64,000 nt of DNA from assembly GCF_037975245.1 (NCBI RefSeq), contig NC_092576.1, forward strand, positions 9,379,501 through 9,443,500, written 5' to 3'. Each line of letters opens with the position of its first letter. Within the stretch, counting starts at the first letter, position 1. A model generated the notes under the pieces. It was not told the origin of the DNA, made no database searches, and worked only from the letters and a program-made list of their open reading frames with translations. The translations under genes and the position numbers were made by a program. Below are positions 24,401-32,211 of this stretch, in pieces. This DNA is from Apostichopus japonicus (lineage: Eukaryota > Echinodermata > Holothuroidea > Aspidochirotida > Stichopodidae).

Positions 24401-27400
24401 TTGGGGGGCTTGTTGGGGGGGGGGGCTTGCAGGAATGAGTGTATATACCTGAACAAATAGTGTTTACTAGAATTTAAAAGAGAATCAATTATTTGAAAAG
24501 TATCATTCATGTTATTTCTTGGAGTTTACATCACAATTCATTATATTGTTTGTAACATGTTCGTTTATACTAAGCCAATAGAGAAAATATACAAATAAAA
24601 AATAGTATACAAATATACGTTTTCCGCCTTCATCTCTAAGTCAACGCATGTCTCATGTCAGTTTCGTACGAACCGTAAACAGACGAGAATTTTCATTGGC
24701 AAACTGACAAGATTGTAGAAAGATATGAGATCAAGGGCGTAGGAACGGGGGGGGGGCTGGGGGGCGCCAGCCCTCCCAGTGAAAAATGTGGAGGGGCGGA
24801 AGTATCATTCCGCCCCCCCGGTTCGCAAGTCAGAAAACCCCTTTTTCATTTCCAAATGAGAAAAAAAATCTCATTTGGAGCACCAAATTGTATCTAAGGC
24901 CAGGTGAAAATACAAAATTAAGCTTACAAAATGGAGTGGGTGTTGAAGTGTGCTATATTGCAACAAATTGCATCTGAGGCCACCTGGAAATGCAAAAAAT
25001 TCCAAAGGGGAGGGGGACACCCCCTCCCCTTAGACCCCTCCCCCAGGCCGGCCATCAGTCTTCAGCCCCCCCCCCCCACTCAAAAGTACCTTCCTACGCC
25101 ACTGTATGAGATATACTACGTAATGTTCAGTCTGTCAGCAATAGCACTATAAGCAAACAAGCATCATTAAGTCACATCAAAGTCATAGCAAAGGTTTGGC
25201 AAACATCAAGGATATATATCAACCAGCGACGTAGCCAGGAATTGATCACATTTGGCGATTGATATGGGGTGTAAGATTTTAGAGATTTTTTTGAACAATT
25301 GAAAGTCATTAGATGCGATCTGGTGCAATGTTTTGCCAGCTTCATCATTATCATATGATATCATATTATCAGCAGATTTTGATTCCTGTTTGAATTGTTT
25401 CACATGTTATTTACATATTATATCAGAAAGACAAACATAGTGCTCTTTTACAATTTTTACAATAGGATGTTTCTTGTCCAATGTATGGACTTAAATATAT
25501 TTGACGAACTTAACTGATGGACAATATCAACTTTCATATTTTTGTAAGACAGCCAGATGTGCAGTGCCTAAAAACAAATATCGTTATCGCAGTGTATTAA
25601 CAGTGTAATAATTATTTATAGGAAGCAGTGCATGGCGTAGCCACGAGGGCGTGGGCGATAGCCCCCTCCCCCGATGAAAGCTTCCCCCCTTCCCAGTTGC
25701 CCTCCCACTGGGATTTTGGGTGTCGAAAAAAATTATATGTGCGAAAAATATATCATTGGTCTGAATGGTCTCGAATCTCCATGATGACCACTCATGAACG
25801 ACCCTTCGACCGCAGACCGGCAGTAGGCTATGTTGCTGAATAACCTGACGTGACATAGCGCATAGGCCGAGAAGACATCTACAGTAGTCGCACTGTACTG
25901 AAACGCATGTTAACGACCGTCGAATTATATAATTCCTGCTCTAATAAATACAGGCGCGTAGCTAAGGGGGGGGGCGAAGGGGGCGACCGCCCTCCCCCCT
26001 TGAGCATATTTTTTGTACGTTTTTATGATATCGCTAGTAATTTCAAAATAGAAAATGCTTAGATGCAACCTCCAAGGTGGTTTCCAGGTACTGGAATGCC
26101 AAAGAAGATGTTAAAAGGTAAAAAAAAATGCTGACATCATACAGGTTTCTCACACCATTGCTCGAGTCATTGCCTCAATGCTCTGTTACATTTTCAATCG
26201 GGTTTTCACTTCTGGGACGTATCCTGCCCTTAGACAAAATCCAATTATGGCAATTTGTATCCGGCCCATATCTGCGCCATATATGGAATTTATATCTGGC
26301 CATAACAAGAATTGGGCAGATACAACTTGATATAAGATAAAGGTCATATCTGCATGATGCTCTTAAAACCGCTAAAAAAACACATTTTCAAGAAAGGAGA
26401 CAATACTATCGCTGAGAACTACCGGCCAATTAGTCTATCACCCTAATAATATTTCAGACGCAATCTTTGATGTCAGTTTGACATATAGTTCGGTCATTTC
26501 AGTATGTTACTTGCCTGAAAGCCCAGTCAATCTTTCCTTATTTTCCACCAGCAATTTGCAGATTTGTCGAAAAATGTCAATGCCGGTGTCAAACTCACAA
26601 AAGATATGTCATGATATTTCAAAGTAACTTACCAGACTGGTTTCTTTTTATATTTCACTGAACTATTTGATGACCATATCAAGACATGGGATCTCAAAAT
26701 AAAGGATGTTGAGAAATCTTTAGAGCAGCTTACAAGGCCTGGGAGGCTGGGAAGTTTAATTTCCAACGATCTAGGAGGCCTTTTTAGCTTAAAAATCCCC
26801 CCTACGCTGCGCGCCAACTCATAGTGGCGATCCGCTTAAAAAGTAACAAGACGCCCTCCCAGGAAATGGTCAAGCCCCAACAACGCCCCCACTGAAAAAA
26901 TCCTGGCTACGCCACTGATAGGAGCGCTTATCACGTGCGATTGCTAGCTTAGCTTCATAACATCCTGTTCGTGCAACAACTTAGGACGAATCATAGAAAG
27001 GATGAGAACGAAAGTCGTTGTGCATACGGTTCGTGACATTCCATCGAGTGTGGTTAGGTAGGCAATATGTATTTTATTACGAGTGGCCAACTGTAGGCTT
27101 GTTAATAGGCTAAAATTTAGCTAATTACATCTGCCAAACTAAGTAATTAGCTGAATCAGTATACAGGCTTGAATGTTACTACGATTATAATCGAATTAAC
27201 GGAGCTGACGAGCATTCAAGATCAAAAGAGTACTGACAAGTACCATGCTAAATATTTTTTTCGACACTGAAAGGGGAGAGCAGTCGCTCCCCCTGCCCGC
27301 CCCCCCCCCCCTCCTGGCTACGTCCCTGATATCAAATGCATTCAATTCTCATTTTTACATCTATTGCTTAATGCTTCTAATTCTAATGAAATATCGCTAA

Positions 27401-27540
27401 ATGAGTTTAACCTGGTAAACTACGCGTAAAGTGATGGAACAAAATCTACGTATGCGAACAATGTATGTACAACTTACCTGATCTTTTTAACTGTATGACA
27501 AATGATCGTCTCTCTGTTTACGTTCCGTCCTATTTCTTCC
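408..27540 (-). CDS. Ig-superfamily single-pass membrane receptor-like gene, 3' end outside window
   Basis: This spliced gene runs from a probable 5'UTR exon near 27.5 kb to beyond the window start. Coding exons in transcript order are 23857-23920 (signal peptide), 22349-22657, 16729-17055, 15607-15896 plus 10055-10098 (one exon split by a transposon), 8803-9147, 3244-3318 (transmembrane), 2424-2454, 2109-2154 and 408-429. Every exon has a GT donor and AG acceptor, and phases match at every junction; all four Ig exons and the membrane exon are 1-1. The product would be an N-glycosylatable type I membrane protein with four Ig-like domains and a Cys- and Lys-rich cytoplasmic tail. I cannot assign a named family. 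The symmetric exons resemble expanded invertebrate cell-adhesion or immune Ig receptors (inference). As sequenced, the transposon in Ig exon 3 probably truncates the protein or forces skipping of that exon. Confidence 0.75.
430..2108 (-). other. Intron of the Ig receptor gene
   Basis: This AT-rich intron contains the TTAA-flanked element at 774-1386. The plus-strand ORF at 1616-1924 has no recognisable domain and I treat it as chance. Confidence 0.5.
774..1386. mobile_element. TTAA-flanked non-autonomous DNA transposon
   Basis: The terminal inverted repeats are AGCAGCATTTTGC at the left and its complement GCAAAATGCTGCT at the right. Both ends are flanked by TTAA (770-773 and 1387-1390), the target duplication of piggyBac and Kolobok superfamilies. 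There is no coding capacity in its 613 bp. An internal ACAACC...CTCCCTGGTACAAC segment near 1080-1117 resembles 28211-28251. Confidence 0.65.
2109..2154 (-). CDS. Ig receptor micro-exon: cytoplasmic tail
   Basis: The exon is 46 nt, with acceptor TTTTGAG and donor GTTGCG|GTAAGT. It enters in phase 2, as left by the previous micro-exon, and ends in phase 0. It encodes KVGKDCLKKIHMYVA. The acceptor lacks a strong pyrimidine tract; support comes mainly from phase agreement. Confidence 0.45.
2424..2454 (-). CDS. Ig receptor micro-exon: juxtamembrane Cys cluster
   Basis: The exon is 31 nt, with acceptor CAAAAG and donor CAAAG|GTAAGG. It enters in phase 1 and leaves in phase 2. It encodes VNNVRKCCCQ directly after the membrane segment. 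A basic stretch followed by three Cys is typical of S-acylated juxtamembrane regions (inference). Confidence 0.55.
3244..3318 (-). CDS. Ig receptor exon: transmembrane segment
   Basis: This 75-nt exon, phase 1-1, has acceptor TTTTCAGCTACAG and donor AAATG|GTAAGT. It encodes DQEVESLLSWQSN then LAIVLLVFLAVN, a hydrophobic stretch suited to a membrane span. It is too short for a routine ORF scan. Phase matches both the domain-4 exon and the tail exon at 2424-2454. Confidence 0.65.
4326..4445. repeat. Hairpin plus dispersed repeat segment
   Basis: Bases 4328-4387 form a near-perfect stem: AAGTAAGTTGGCCTGA...GTTTCAATCC then GGATTGAAAC...TCAGGCCAACTTACTT, with a loop of about five bases. The following CACATTCTCTTACACAGGC and CTAACAGTTTTATTTTA segments recur at 38802-38860, so this is one copy of a dispersed family. 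Confidence 0.6.
5500..5700. other. GC-rich unexplained patch
   Basis: A 200-bp segment rich in CCGG and GGCC stands out in AT-rich surroundings. Both strands are open for 60-80 codons, but neither translation contains a motif I recognise. It may be part of a repeat or a small CpG-rich region. No function is claimed. Confidence 0.25.
6930..8400 (-). pseudogene. Decayed retroelement-like coding remnant
   Basis: Successive minus-strand segments (8185-8388, 8036-8300, 7872-8126, 7350-7646, 7074-7307) read as coding-like sequence broken by frameshifts and stops. An example is PPDLIAKLVAIFRRRLGF followed by a Cys- and Arg-rich stretch. Composition is more GC-rich than the flanks. The pattern suggests a gag-like or transposon N-terminal ORF in decay, but I cannot name the family and found no RT or integrase motif. 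Confidence 0.3.
8803..9147 (-). CDS. Ig receptor exon: Ig-like domain 4
   Basis: The exon is 345 nt, phase 1-1, with acceptor GATTTTGCAG and donor GGCAAG|GTAAGA. It encodes about 115 residues starting TSMLPVPVIDG. ITCSVKG carries the first Cys and IVHCFLSG the second, with further Cys residues (CYSQPESC, LRCLS, TSCHY) suggesting extra disulfides. The end, VKAKIMWQ, precedes the membrane exon. It is more divergent than domains 2 and 3. Confidence 0.75.
9908..10020 (-). pseudogene. Decayed extra Ig-domain exon
   Basis: The minus strand reads ADETLLDNK and continues through a segment that aligns with domain 3 (SDEILLDNK), including a shared GATGAGA-ATTACTGGATAACAAA stretch and a shared GGTTAA...TATCACACTT...CCTC stretch. 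It lacks the flanking Cys codons and runs into a stop, with no convincing splice pair. I read it as a degenerate duplicate of the domain-3 exon. Confidence 0.5.
10055..10098 (-). CDS. Ig receptor exon: Ig-like domain 3, 3' part beyond the transposon
   Basis: Immediately beyond the element the minus strand reads KYPEATTVELLVTE and then the donor GAAA|GTAAGC (phase 1). This matches the end of domain 2 (PLETTVYLLLEQ|GTAAGT) in sequence and phase. It is therefore the missing G-strand and native splice donor of domain 3. With one CCWGG target copy retained, the two halves join in frame to give a 339-nt exon, close to its 327- and 345-nt siblings. Confidence 0.7.
10110..10690. repeat. Left sub-terminal tandem repeat of the BEN element, 29-bp unit
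   Basis: The core is tandem copies of a 29-bp unit containing AACAGGTACCTGTTGAAAAC then AACTGGTTT, nearly identical from about 10340 to 10650. More diverged copies lie toward the transposon end. The unit contains the palindrome AACAGGTACCTGTT, a possible protein-binding site (inference). Confidence 0.75.
12400..12589 (+). pseudogene. Candidate upstream exon of the BEN gene (decayed)
   Basis: An acceptor-like TTTTTCCAG is followed by a frame reading NNRRGKRIWLTDIMV, a stop, then DDIKSLSKSPKSKG and VEKKKWK, ending at the donor AAGG|GTGAGT. It fits in phase 1 to a second acceptor at 12989. The stop and weak content make this uncertain. Confidence 0.3.
12974..13187 (+). pseudogene. BEN-domain exon inside the transposon (one in-frame stop)
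   Basis: The acceptor is TCTGTTCACAG and the donor GGAAG|GTTAGT, 214 nt, leaving in phase 1. The frame reads DFGLPEDKWEAICS, a TAA stop, then MFVKTLLVLIWGTNTLKTK, VVGNACTRFNSD and AKPLLSPVKVNAME. The pattern (PEDK-like helix, FV..L...FG...L, a G.....R.N loop, KP.L.P.K..A) is the BEN-domain signature found in NAC1/BANP-type chromatin proteins and mobile elements. The TAA needs only one base change to be sense. Confidence 0.55.
13711..13793 (+). pseudogene. Last exon of the transposon BEN gene
   Basis: After the acceptor TTTCTTGCAG the frame continues from the previous exon (phase 1) as AQFVERLKESCSLLRKLQ and ends at TGA 13791-13793. It completes the C-terminal helix expected of a BEN domain. 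AT-rich sequence follows; an AATAAA near 14818 could serve as polyadenylation signal. Confidence 0.5.
14940..15600. repeat. Right sub-terminal degenerate repeat of the BEN element
   Basis: Irregular iterations of CCTGTTGAAAACAGTTGAAA and CCAGTTAATACCTGTTAATA fill about 650 bp. They share the CTGTT/AACAG words of the left array but are more diverged and without a strict period. The last 60 bp are the inverted complement of the left end. Confidence 0.7.
15607..15896 (-). CDS. Ig receptor exon: Ig-like domain 3, 5' part (split by transposon)
   Basis: The acceptor is CCATGTTAG before 15896 (phase 1). The frame encodes FPVLNG, LTCSMD (first Cys), SDEILLDNKYNIT and LKCRVSGQAADNP (second Cys). The coding sequence then runs into the end of the 10104-15601 element and stops after five more codons (TAA at 15586-15588). 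The domain therefore lacks its last beta strand on this side; that strand is found at 10055-10098. A weak alternative donor, CAG|GTGAAA, lies exactly at the junction. Confidence 0.7.
16729..17055 (-). CDS. Ig receptor exon: Ig-like domain 2
   Basis: The exon is 327 nt, phase 1-1, with acceptor TTTTTTCAG and donor GAACAAC|GTAAGT. It encodes about 109 residues. FINCSM carries the first Cys, DLEWVAS the core Trp, and SSKCRVAG the second Cys. The domain ends in the G-strand LETTVYLLLEQ. Several NSS and NCS glycosylation motifs are present. It is clearly paralogous to domain 3 (DEISLNSS against DEILLDNK; KCRVAG against KCRVSG). Confidence 0.8.
18264..19500. repeat. 1.5-kb dispersed repeat family, copy A
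   Basis: This copy begins ACAAGAGCCCAAGGGCACTG and GGTTCCTTGCATAGG, and ends in CCTTATTGAGATAGAGCGTA. It is collinear with 36887-38432 and has repeated internal blocks of GGTCACC, TTTGACCT and TATCAACCGTGTCA. No ORF of note. The right terminus is replaced by a microsatellite. Confidence 0.75.
19497..19545. repeat. CA and CATA microsatellite
   Basis: Short (CA)n and (CATA)n runs follow the truncated end of repeat copy A. Confidence 0.7.
21218..21474. mobile_element. Palindromic MITE flanked by TA
   Basis: The ends are ACTACTGTAAATC and the complement GATTTACAGTAGT, each next to TA (21216-21217 and 21475-21476). Most of the 257 bp is self-complementary, including AGTAAAGACTGGAT against ATCCAGTCTTTACT and ATATCCTCAG near the centre. 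TA duplication fits Tc1/mariner or a related group. Confidence 0.6.
22349..22657 (-). CDS. Ig receptor exon: Ig-like domain 1 (V-like, atypical)
   Basis: The exon is 309 nt, phase 1-1, with acceptor CTCTTCCAG and donor TATG|GTAAGT. It encodes about 103 residues. VVSCDF supplies the B-strand Cys, IIGWING the core Trp, and NGSLIINEVKL resembles the E-strand. The F-strand position where the second Cys is expected reads FNYTVLL, so the canonical disulfide is missing. An extra Cys lies at the domain start (GGSCQ). There are N-glycosylation motifs at NGS and NYT. Confidence 0.75.
22706..23093. mobile_element. hAT-like MITE, family 1
   Basis: Starts CAGTGGCGGAGCGTCC and ends CTTTGCCACTG. It is flanked by identical 8-bp duplications TATGAGGT (22698-22705 and 23094-23101). 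It shares long blocks with the reverse-oriented copy at 29712-30112, for example TCTGCAAATTAGCCAGGCCC. An 8-bp duplication with CAGTGGCG ends is typical of the hAT superfamily. Confidence 0.75.
23857..23936 (-). CDS. Ig receptor exon: start codon and signal peptide
   Basis: The ATG is at 23918-23920 and 21 codons follow. The peptide starts MFNFRLAAVVILLQY and ends SPCIYA, a classic signal peptide: short basic n-region, hydrophobic core and small residue at the cleavage site. The donor is GCA G|GTAGTT (phase 1). The acceptor AATACAG precedes 23936, leaving 16 nt of 5'UTR in the exon. Joining to the next exon gives IYA-GGSCQ. Confidence 0.75.
24732..25104. mobile_element. hAT-like MITE, family 2
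   Basis: Ends are CAAGGGCGTAGGAAC and CTACGCCACTG, flanked by TATGAGAT on both sides (24724-24731 and 25105-25112). It is 373 bp and the same family, in opposite orientation, as 31845-32211; both contain GAAGTATCATTCCGCCC (or its complement). Confidence 0.75.
25626..26917. mobile_element. hAT-like element, inner member of a nested pair
   Basis: Ends are CAGTGCATGGCGTAGCC and GGCTACGCCACTG. Flanks are ATAGGAAG (25618-25625) and ATAGGAGC (26918-26925), six of eight identical. It includes a CAGGCGCGTAGC start-like motif at 25951 that may mark a third layer, and the LINE fragment at 26387-26446. Confidence 0.4.
26387..26446 (+). pseudogene. Non-LTR retrotransposon RT fragment
   Basis: The frame reads FKKGDNTIAENYRPISLSP then stop. 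KKGD followed by NYRPISL is the conserved RT block of LINE-type reverse transcriptases. Only about 20 codons remain. Confidence 0.6.
27478..27540 (-). other. Candidate 5'UTR exon of the Ig receptor gene
   Basis: On the minus strand GATCAG|GTAAGTTG is a strong splice donor with the intron starting at 27477. No Ig-gene coding exon lies upstream, and the signal-peptide exon has an acceptor 16 nt before its ATG (intron ends AATACAG at 23937). The simplest reading is a non-coding first exon ending at 27478. Its 5' boundary is a guess; I saw no clear TATA box. Confidence 0.35.
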
Positions 27541-29395
27541 TCTAAATGTCGATGGAAATCGGTGCAACCACTCCGTTTACTCTCTTAAAATTATCAGTCG
27601 GAAGTGCCGTTGAAATTGTTTCAGTGTAATGGACTGAGCACTGAAATCACTCCATATAAATCACTCCACTGAAATCACTCCATTAACAATTCATAATCAT
27701 GGACGTTAAATATGAATGTAAGAGACTGACTTCGGTCAGCTTGCGGCTTTGATAAGCCAATGAGGCTTCTTCGCGAGTTCCTGATGGCAGGAGGATCTAA
27801 TATACATACATATAATATGAAGAATCTGTAGCACCGCCCAATCGCGTTTACACTGACCGTAGTATCCAATCATATTGTTCAATTTTGTCACGGAATCGCG
27901 TCGGTCCAATCAGGAAAGTAATATATATGATCACATGTCATCTGAAAGCCTTGTTCATATTAGAATACGCGCAGAGGGGATCTGATCCGACTCATATCCC
28001 CTGCTATCCCCTATATCCCCTACTCAGGGTCAGACCGCGACATGTTGGTCCCCTGTTCTGGGGGATATCAGTTCCAGAGTGTAAACACTCGGGGGACCAA
28101 GGTGACCCGAGATCAAGGCAAACGAACTACATAACATGCCTGTTCCATGCACTATTAGGCAAATTAACCATGAACATAAATGGAACTATTTGCTACAAAC
28201 TCGTTGTTTGTGTACAACCAGGGAATTGTTATGGCAACTCCCTGGTACAACATTGTTTCTTCGTAGTTCTGCCATTTATTCTAACCTCTGTCCATGAGGT
28301 TTCCTTTCGATATCCAACATATTTATTACAAGTGTTCAACCAGTTTTGAACAAAATAATATAGTTTTGGAAGGATGATTGTCAGAGTCATCGAGACCGGT
28401 TATTGCAATTGTTAGTATTTTGTTACTGCTGTAGTATTTGTTACTGCTTAGTATTTTGTTACTGCTTCATTTTAACGTTTCTTCAATCTTGCGCTGTATG
28501 CATGATATTGGTGTTATGTTATTTGTTCTACATTTGCTTTAGGTTCATTACCTTCTGTGTTGAGTTTCTGATATTACTATGTGGGAGAAAAAATATTTTG
28601 AAACCACATGTGCTCATAGTTTTATGTGATGGTGGAAAGAGTTACCAGAAGGTTCATTCTTAACTTCAGAGTTTGTGTGTATTAATTTTATACATGATTC
28701 ATATAGTTGCTATATATGCTAACCAAGGGTGTGCCTCTGTATTACTATGTCCTAACATTTGATATATAAGAACTATTGCCAGTACTTGCTGTCACCGCTG
28801 AATACCTTTTCGCACTCCGCAGTATGCAAACCATGGTTAACACTGACATCTTTCTCCACTTTCACCTCAAATCTAGTTAAAGAGGTTATGAAATGAAAAA
28901 TTTTCATGTCTTGGAATGGTTTATCTACATTACTACAACACCACCCATGCACAATTTTCCGTAAATACGGCTTCAAACGCCAGAAATTCGCTGTCAAAGT
29001 ATTCCCTAGAGACCTCTCGAGCTGCCACTCGTAAAAAAGAGCAAAGCTGCCCACCGCAGTTCATCTGACGTCATCAAAGGAACCATTTCAGCCAAAGCCG
29101 ACTCCCCGCTGTTTACCTATACGGCGTTATACAGTTTACAACATGTCACCACAACACTCTTCTCATCAATTGTCTTCTCCCGAAACTCCCGATTCCGAGG
29201 AAATAGGACTTCACCTCTCAGGACAATCGTAAGCTTTGACGAAAATTATTTTCTTGAGGAAGAAGAGGAGGAAATATTTTTGAGGGTGATGAAGATAATA
29301 TCGGTGTTTTTCCCTATCAATTGAGCCCCTTGCAGAAGAATTGTAAAACGATCCCGATGGCCGAGACGCGTCGCTGCCGTGCGAAGTCCCCGAGC

Positions 29396-30459
29396 CAGGC
29401 GCGGCGGAACGGAAAAATTATTGGGGGGGCTAATGTGTGGAGACTATCTAAGCGGAGCGCCACCATCAGTTGGCGCGGAGCGTACAAGAAAATTTTGGGT
29501 TTTTTCAAACCCCCAGATGGCCGGAAACGGCACTTCCCGAGTGTTTTATGCTGCGAATACCTGGCCCTAAAATATGGGTCTCAAGCCTGCAATTTCTCAG
29601 ATTGCACGTAAAGTCTGTAAAAACATTGTAATTTGTATATTCGATGGTGTTTTAAGAGAGTAGCTATTACTCGTAGTGTACTCGCAAAGACGTTTTTGAG
29701 TGTAGTAAGGGCAGTGGCGGGGCTAGGGGTATTGGTCGGGGGGCAAGAATGGTCTGTAGGGGCGCTTTCGACACTATCTAAGCGGAGCGCCACCACAGGT
29801 TGGCGCGGAGCGTACAGAAAATTTTTGAGTAAAGATACTCCCGAGATTGCAGGAAATGACCCTTTCCGGGGCCTTGCTAATTTGCAGATAAACGGAGAAT
29901 AAATAGGTGTCGTCGCCATTTTGTCGGAAAATACACCGACAGAATATGACAAATGTCAATAGGTATATGAGAGCGCAATAAAATAGTCAAAAATCGCGAA
30001 TAAGTAAAAAGTAGTGAAAAGCTGAAAAGGGCGCCAGCAGTCCATTTGAGTCCGTCAGGGGGGGGGGGGCATCCGCCCCTGACTGTATATATGGACGCTC
30101 GATCCGCCACTAAGTAAGGGGATGTTGGAGAACTGGCTGAAATGAGGCAAGTCATTGGCCTAAGACGAAGTTGTGTTACGCTTACCGGTACTCACACTCA
30201 CTGCTTCCACTTTTCACGGGGCGTGAAGACGCGGTTGGGATGACAATGTGGTCTATAGCCAAGGGACGGGCCGAGGGTCCCCCAGCAATTACTAAAATTA
30301 TTACACCTATAGAGTATACGTGTGCATCGGACAGATCGACAAGTATGCATTGAAAAATGGGCAGATGTACGTTTCGGAGCCTTGGTAAATATTGGGGGGC
30401 TAATCAAGCATTTGCCCCCTCAACTTTTTTGCTGAGCCCCCCCGGTTCCGCCGCCACTG
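29396..30459. mobile_element. hAT-like element interrupted by another hAT-like MITE
   Basis: Starts CAGGCGCGGCGGAACGG and ends GGTTCCGCCGCCACTG. It is flanked by identical CCCCGAGC duplications (29388-29395 and 30460-30467). The element at 29712-30112, with its own duplication, is inserted within it; without it the host element is about 655 bp. Confidence 0.7.
29712..30112. mobile_element. hAT-like MITE, family 1, reverse copy
   Basis: Starts CAGTGGCGGGGC and ends GATCCGCCACTA. Flanked by identical AGTAAGGG duplications (29704-29711 and 30113-30120). Reverse-complement relative of 22706-23093. Confidence 0.75.
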
Positions 30460-30656
30460 CCCCGAGCAGAACGGTTGGACGACCCTGAACCGAAACTGGT
30501 CAGTTGAGCATAAACAAAACCACCGTTATTAAGACCTTCATATGATTTAAATTATCTCGAATGTCGATGATCCTACTTAACTTCGTAGCGAAGCTTCTAG
30601 AATTTTGTGTCTTACAGTGCAAGGAAAATGTGACATTCTGTACAGCGCAGCGGTAT

Positions 30657-31531
30657 CCAGTCAAAACGTCCCTTTAACAAAACGTCCCCGCTTTTTTAAG
30701 ACCAAAACGTACCCGCTTTTTACCAAAACGTCCCCGCAGTCAAAACGTCCCCGTGAGTCAAAACGTCCCCGCTTTTATAACTAGTTGGAATACAAGTGAG
30801 GATGTATTTAGTTCAAATCAAAGAGTAAGGATAAGTATAGTTTAGGTTGAAACACAGTTTTTAGGAGTGCCGGTTATGAGGGCGGGAACATTTTTGAGTA
30901 TAATTTTCTGAGGTAATATACTAGAAAAGGGAATGCAAGAGGGCTGTAGGGTAAAAGGATTTTTTTAAACACGAGTTGGTTTCTGAATGAATGAATATAT
31001 ACGATATTGAGGGAAGGGAATAAAAAAGATTTTTTGTTTTGTTTACGTATAACAAGTTACTTTTGGAATATGCGAGACGGACTGGATGAAAAGTGTTATA
31101 TATTTTCCTACAGCACAAACGTTTATTTTTTTTCTGAAGACACTTTATATTTTTGATTTTCGTGATTGTTTTCCTATTTTGCTACCCTTTTCCAGAATTT
31201 ATTCTGCCTTCTTATTTTTTGATGGTCTAGAAGGGGGACTACGGCTAAAGCCCCATCCCCTTTCCCGTCTCTGCCCTAAACGCTATATAGTCCTTCATGA
31301 TTTATTTAGCACCTGTAATCCTGTAATCCAACTTGCATGCCGATAACTTAGCCAAATAATAACTTAAAATTTATATATATTAACAACTGTGAATGAATGT
31401 ATTAGACGGGGACGTTTTGACTTACGGGGACGTTTTGACCAACGGGGACGTTTTGACCAACGGGGACGTTTTGACCAAAAGCGGGGACGTTTTGGTACGG
31501 GGACGTTTTGGTAAAGGGACGTTTTGACTGG
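30657..31531. mobile_element. DNA element with termini made of iterated ACGTCCCCG motifs
   Basis: The left end is CCAGTCAAAACGTCCC then repeated AAAACGTCCCCG words to about 30775. The right end is the complement, repeated CGGGGACGTTTTG from about 31407 to GACTGG at 31531. The inverted ends share the same non-repetitive start (CCAGTCAAAACGTCCCTTTA). TA is near both borders (30654-30655 with one extra base, and 31532-31533). The interior is AT-rich without a gene. Confidence 0.65.
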
Positions 31532-31844
31532 TAAGCCAGTGCGGCCCAATAGTACTAGTAGTGGTAACATGGGCTCTAGACCTAACTAATAGACGTTGTA
31601 TAACAGGCTAGCCCGTGTAATTGTATCATCCAACTGTTACGTAAAATCACAACACAACCCCAGGTTTACCACAAAAGGAAACTTGCAGATCTAGTATTGA
31701 TTGTTCCAAAACCAACTGGCTTTAAGTTTTGTGCAAAATATTAGGTAACCCAAAAAAATCGTCATTTATGCTGTATCAAGGAGGCCTACAGTAGGCTATG
31801 GTCATAACAAGTAATTTGGCGACAGTACCGTATAGGCCTACAGG

Positions 31845-32211
31845 CAGTGGCGTAGGAAGGTACTTTTGAGTGAGGGGGCTGAAGACTTATGGCCCGCTTG
31901 GGGAGGGGTCTAAGGGGAGGGGGTGTCCCCCTCCCCTTTGGAATTTTTTGCATTTCCAGGTGGCCTCAGATGCAATTTGGTGCAATATAGCACACTTCAA
32001 CACCCACTCCATTTTGTAAACTTAATTTTGTATTTTTCACCTGGCCTTAGATGCAATTTGGTGCTCCAAATGAGATTTTTTTCTCATTTGGAAATGAAAA
32101 AGGGGTTTTCGGACTTGCGAAGCGGGGGGGGGGGGCGGAATGATACTTCCGCCCCTCCACATTTTTCACTGGGGGGGCTGGCGCCCCCCCCCCCCAGTTC
32201 CTACGTCCTTG
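31845..32211. mobile_element. hAT-like MITE, family 2, reverse copy
   Basis: Starts CAGTGGCGTAGGAAGG and ends CCTACGTCCTTG, flanked by identical CCTACAGG duplications (31837-31844 and 32212-32219). Reverse-complement relative of 24732-25104. Confidence 0.75.

Larger units (their letters stand above)
25224..27328. mobile_element. hAT-like element, outer member of a nested pair
   Basis: Ends are CAGCGACGTAGCCAGG and CCTGGCTACGTCCCTG. Flanks are ATATCAAC (25216-25223) and ATATCAAA (27329-27336), seven of eight identical. A second element (25626-26917) lies within it. Confidence 0.5.
23937..27477 (-). other. First intron of the Ig receptor gene, transposon-rich
   Basis: The intron holds a hAT-like MITE (24732-25104) and a nested pair (25224-27328 containing 25626-26917). 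The minus-strand ORF at 24136-24510 has no recognisable feature and I do not call it a gene. Confidence 0.4.

Noticed and set aside
27885-28663. Plus-strand ORFs (154 and 86 codons) as intergenic genes
   Set aside because: Low-complexity hydrophobic composition and palindromic DNA (GGGGATAT words); no motif.
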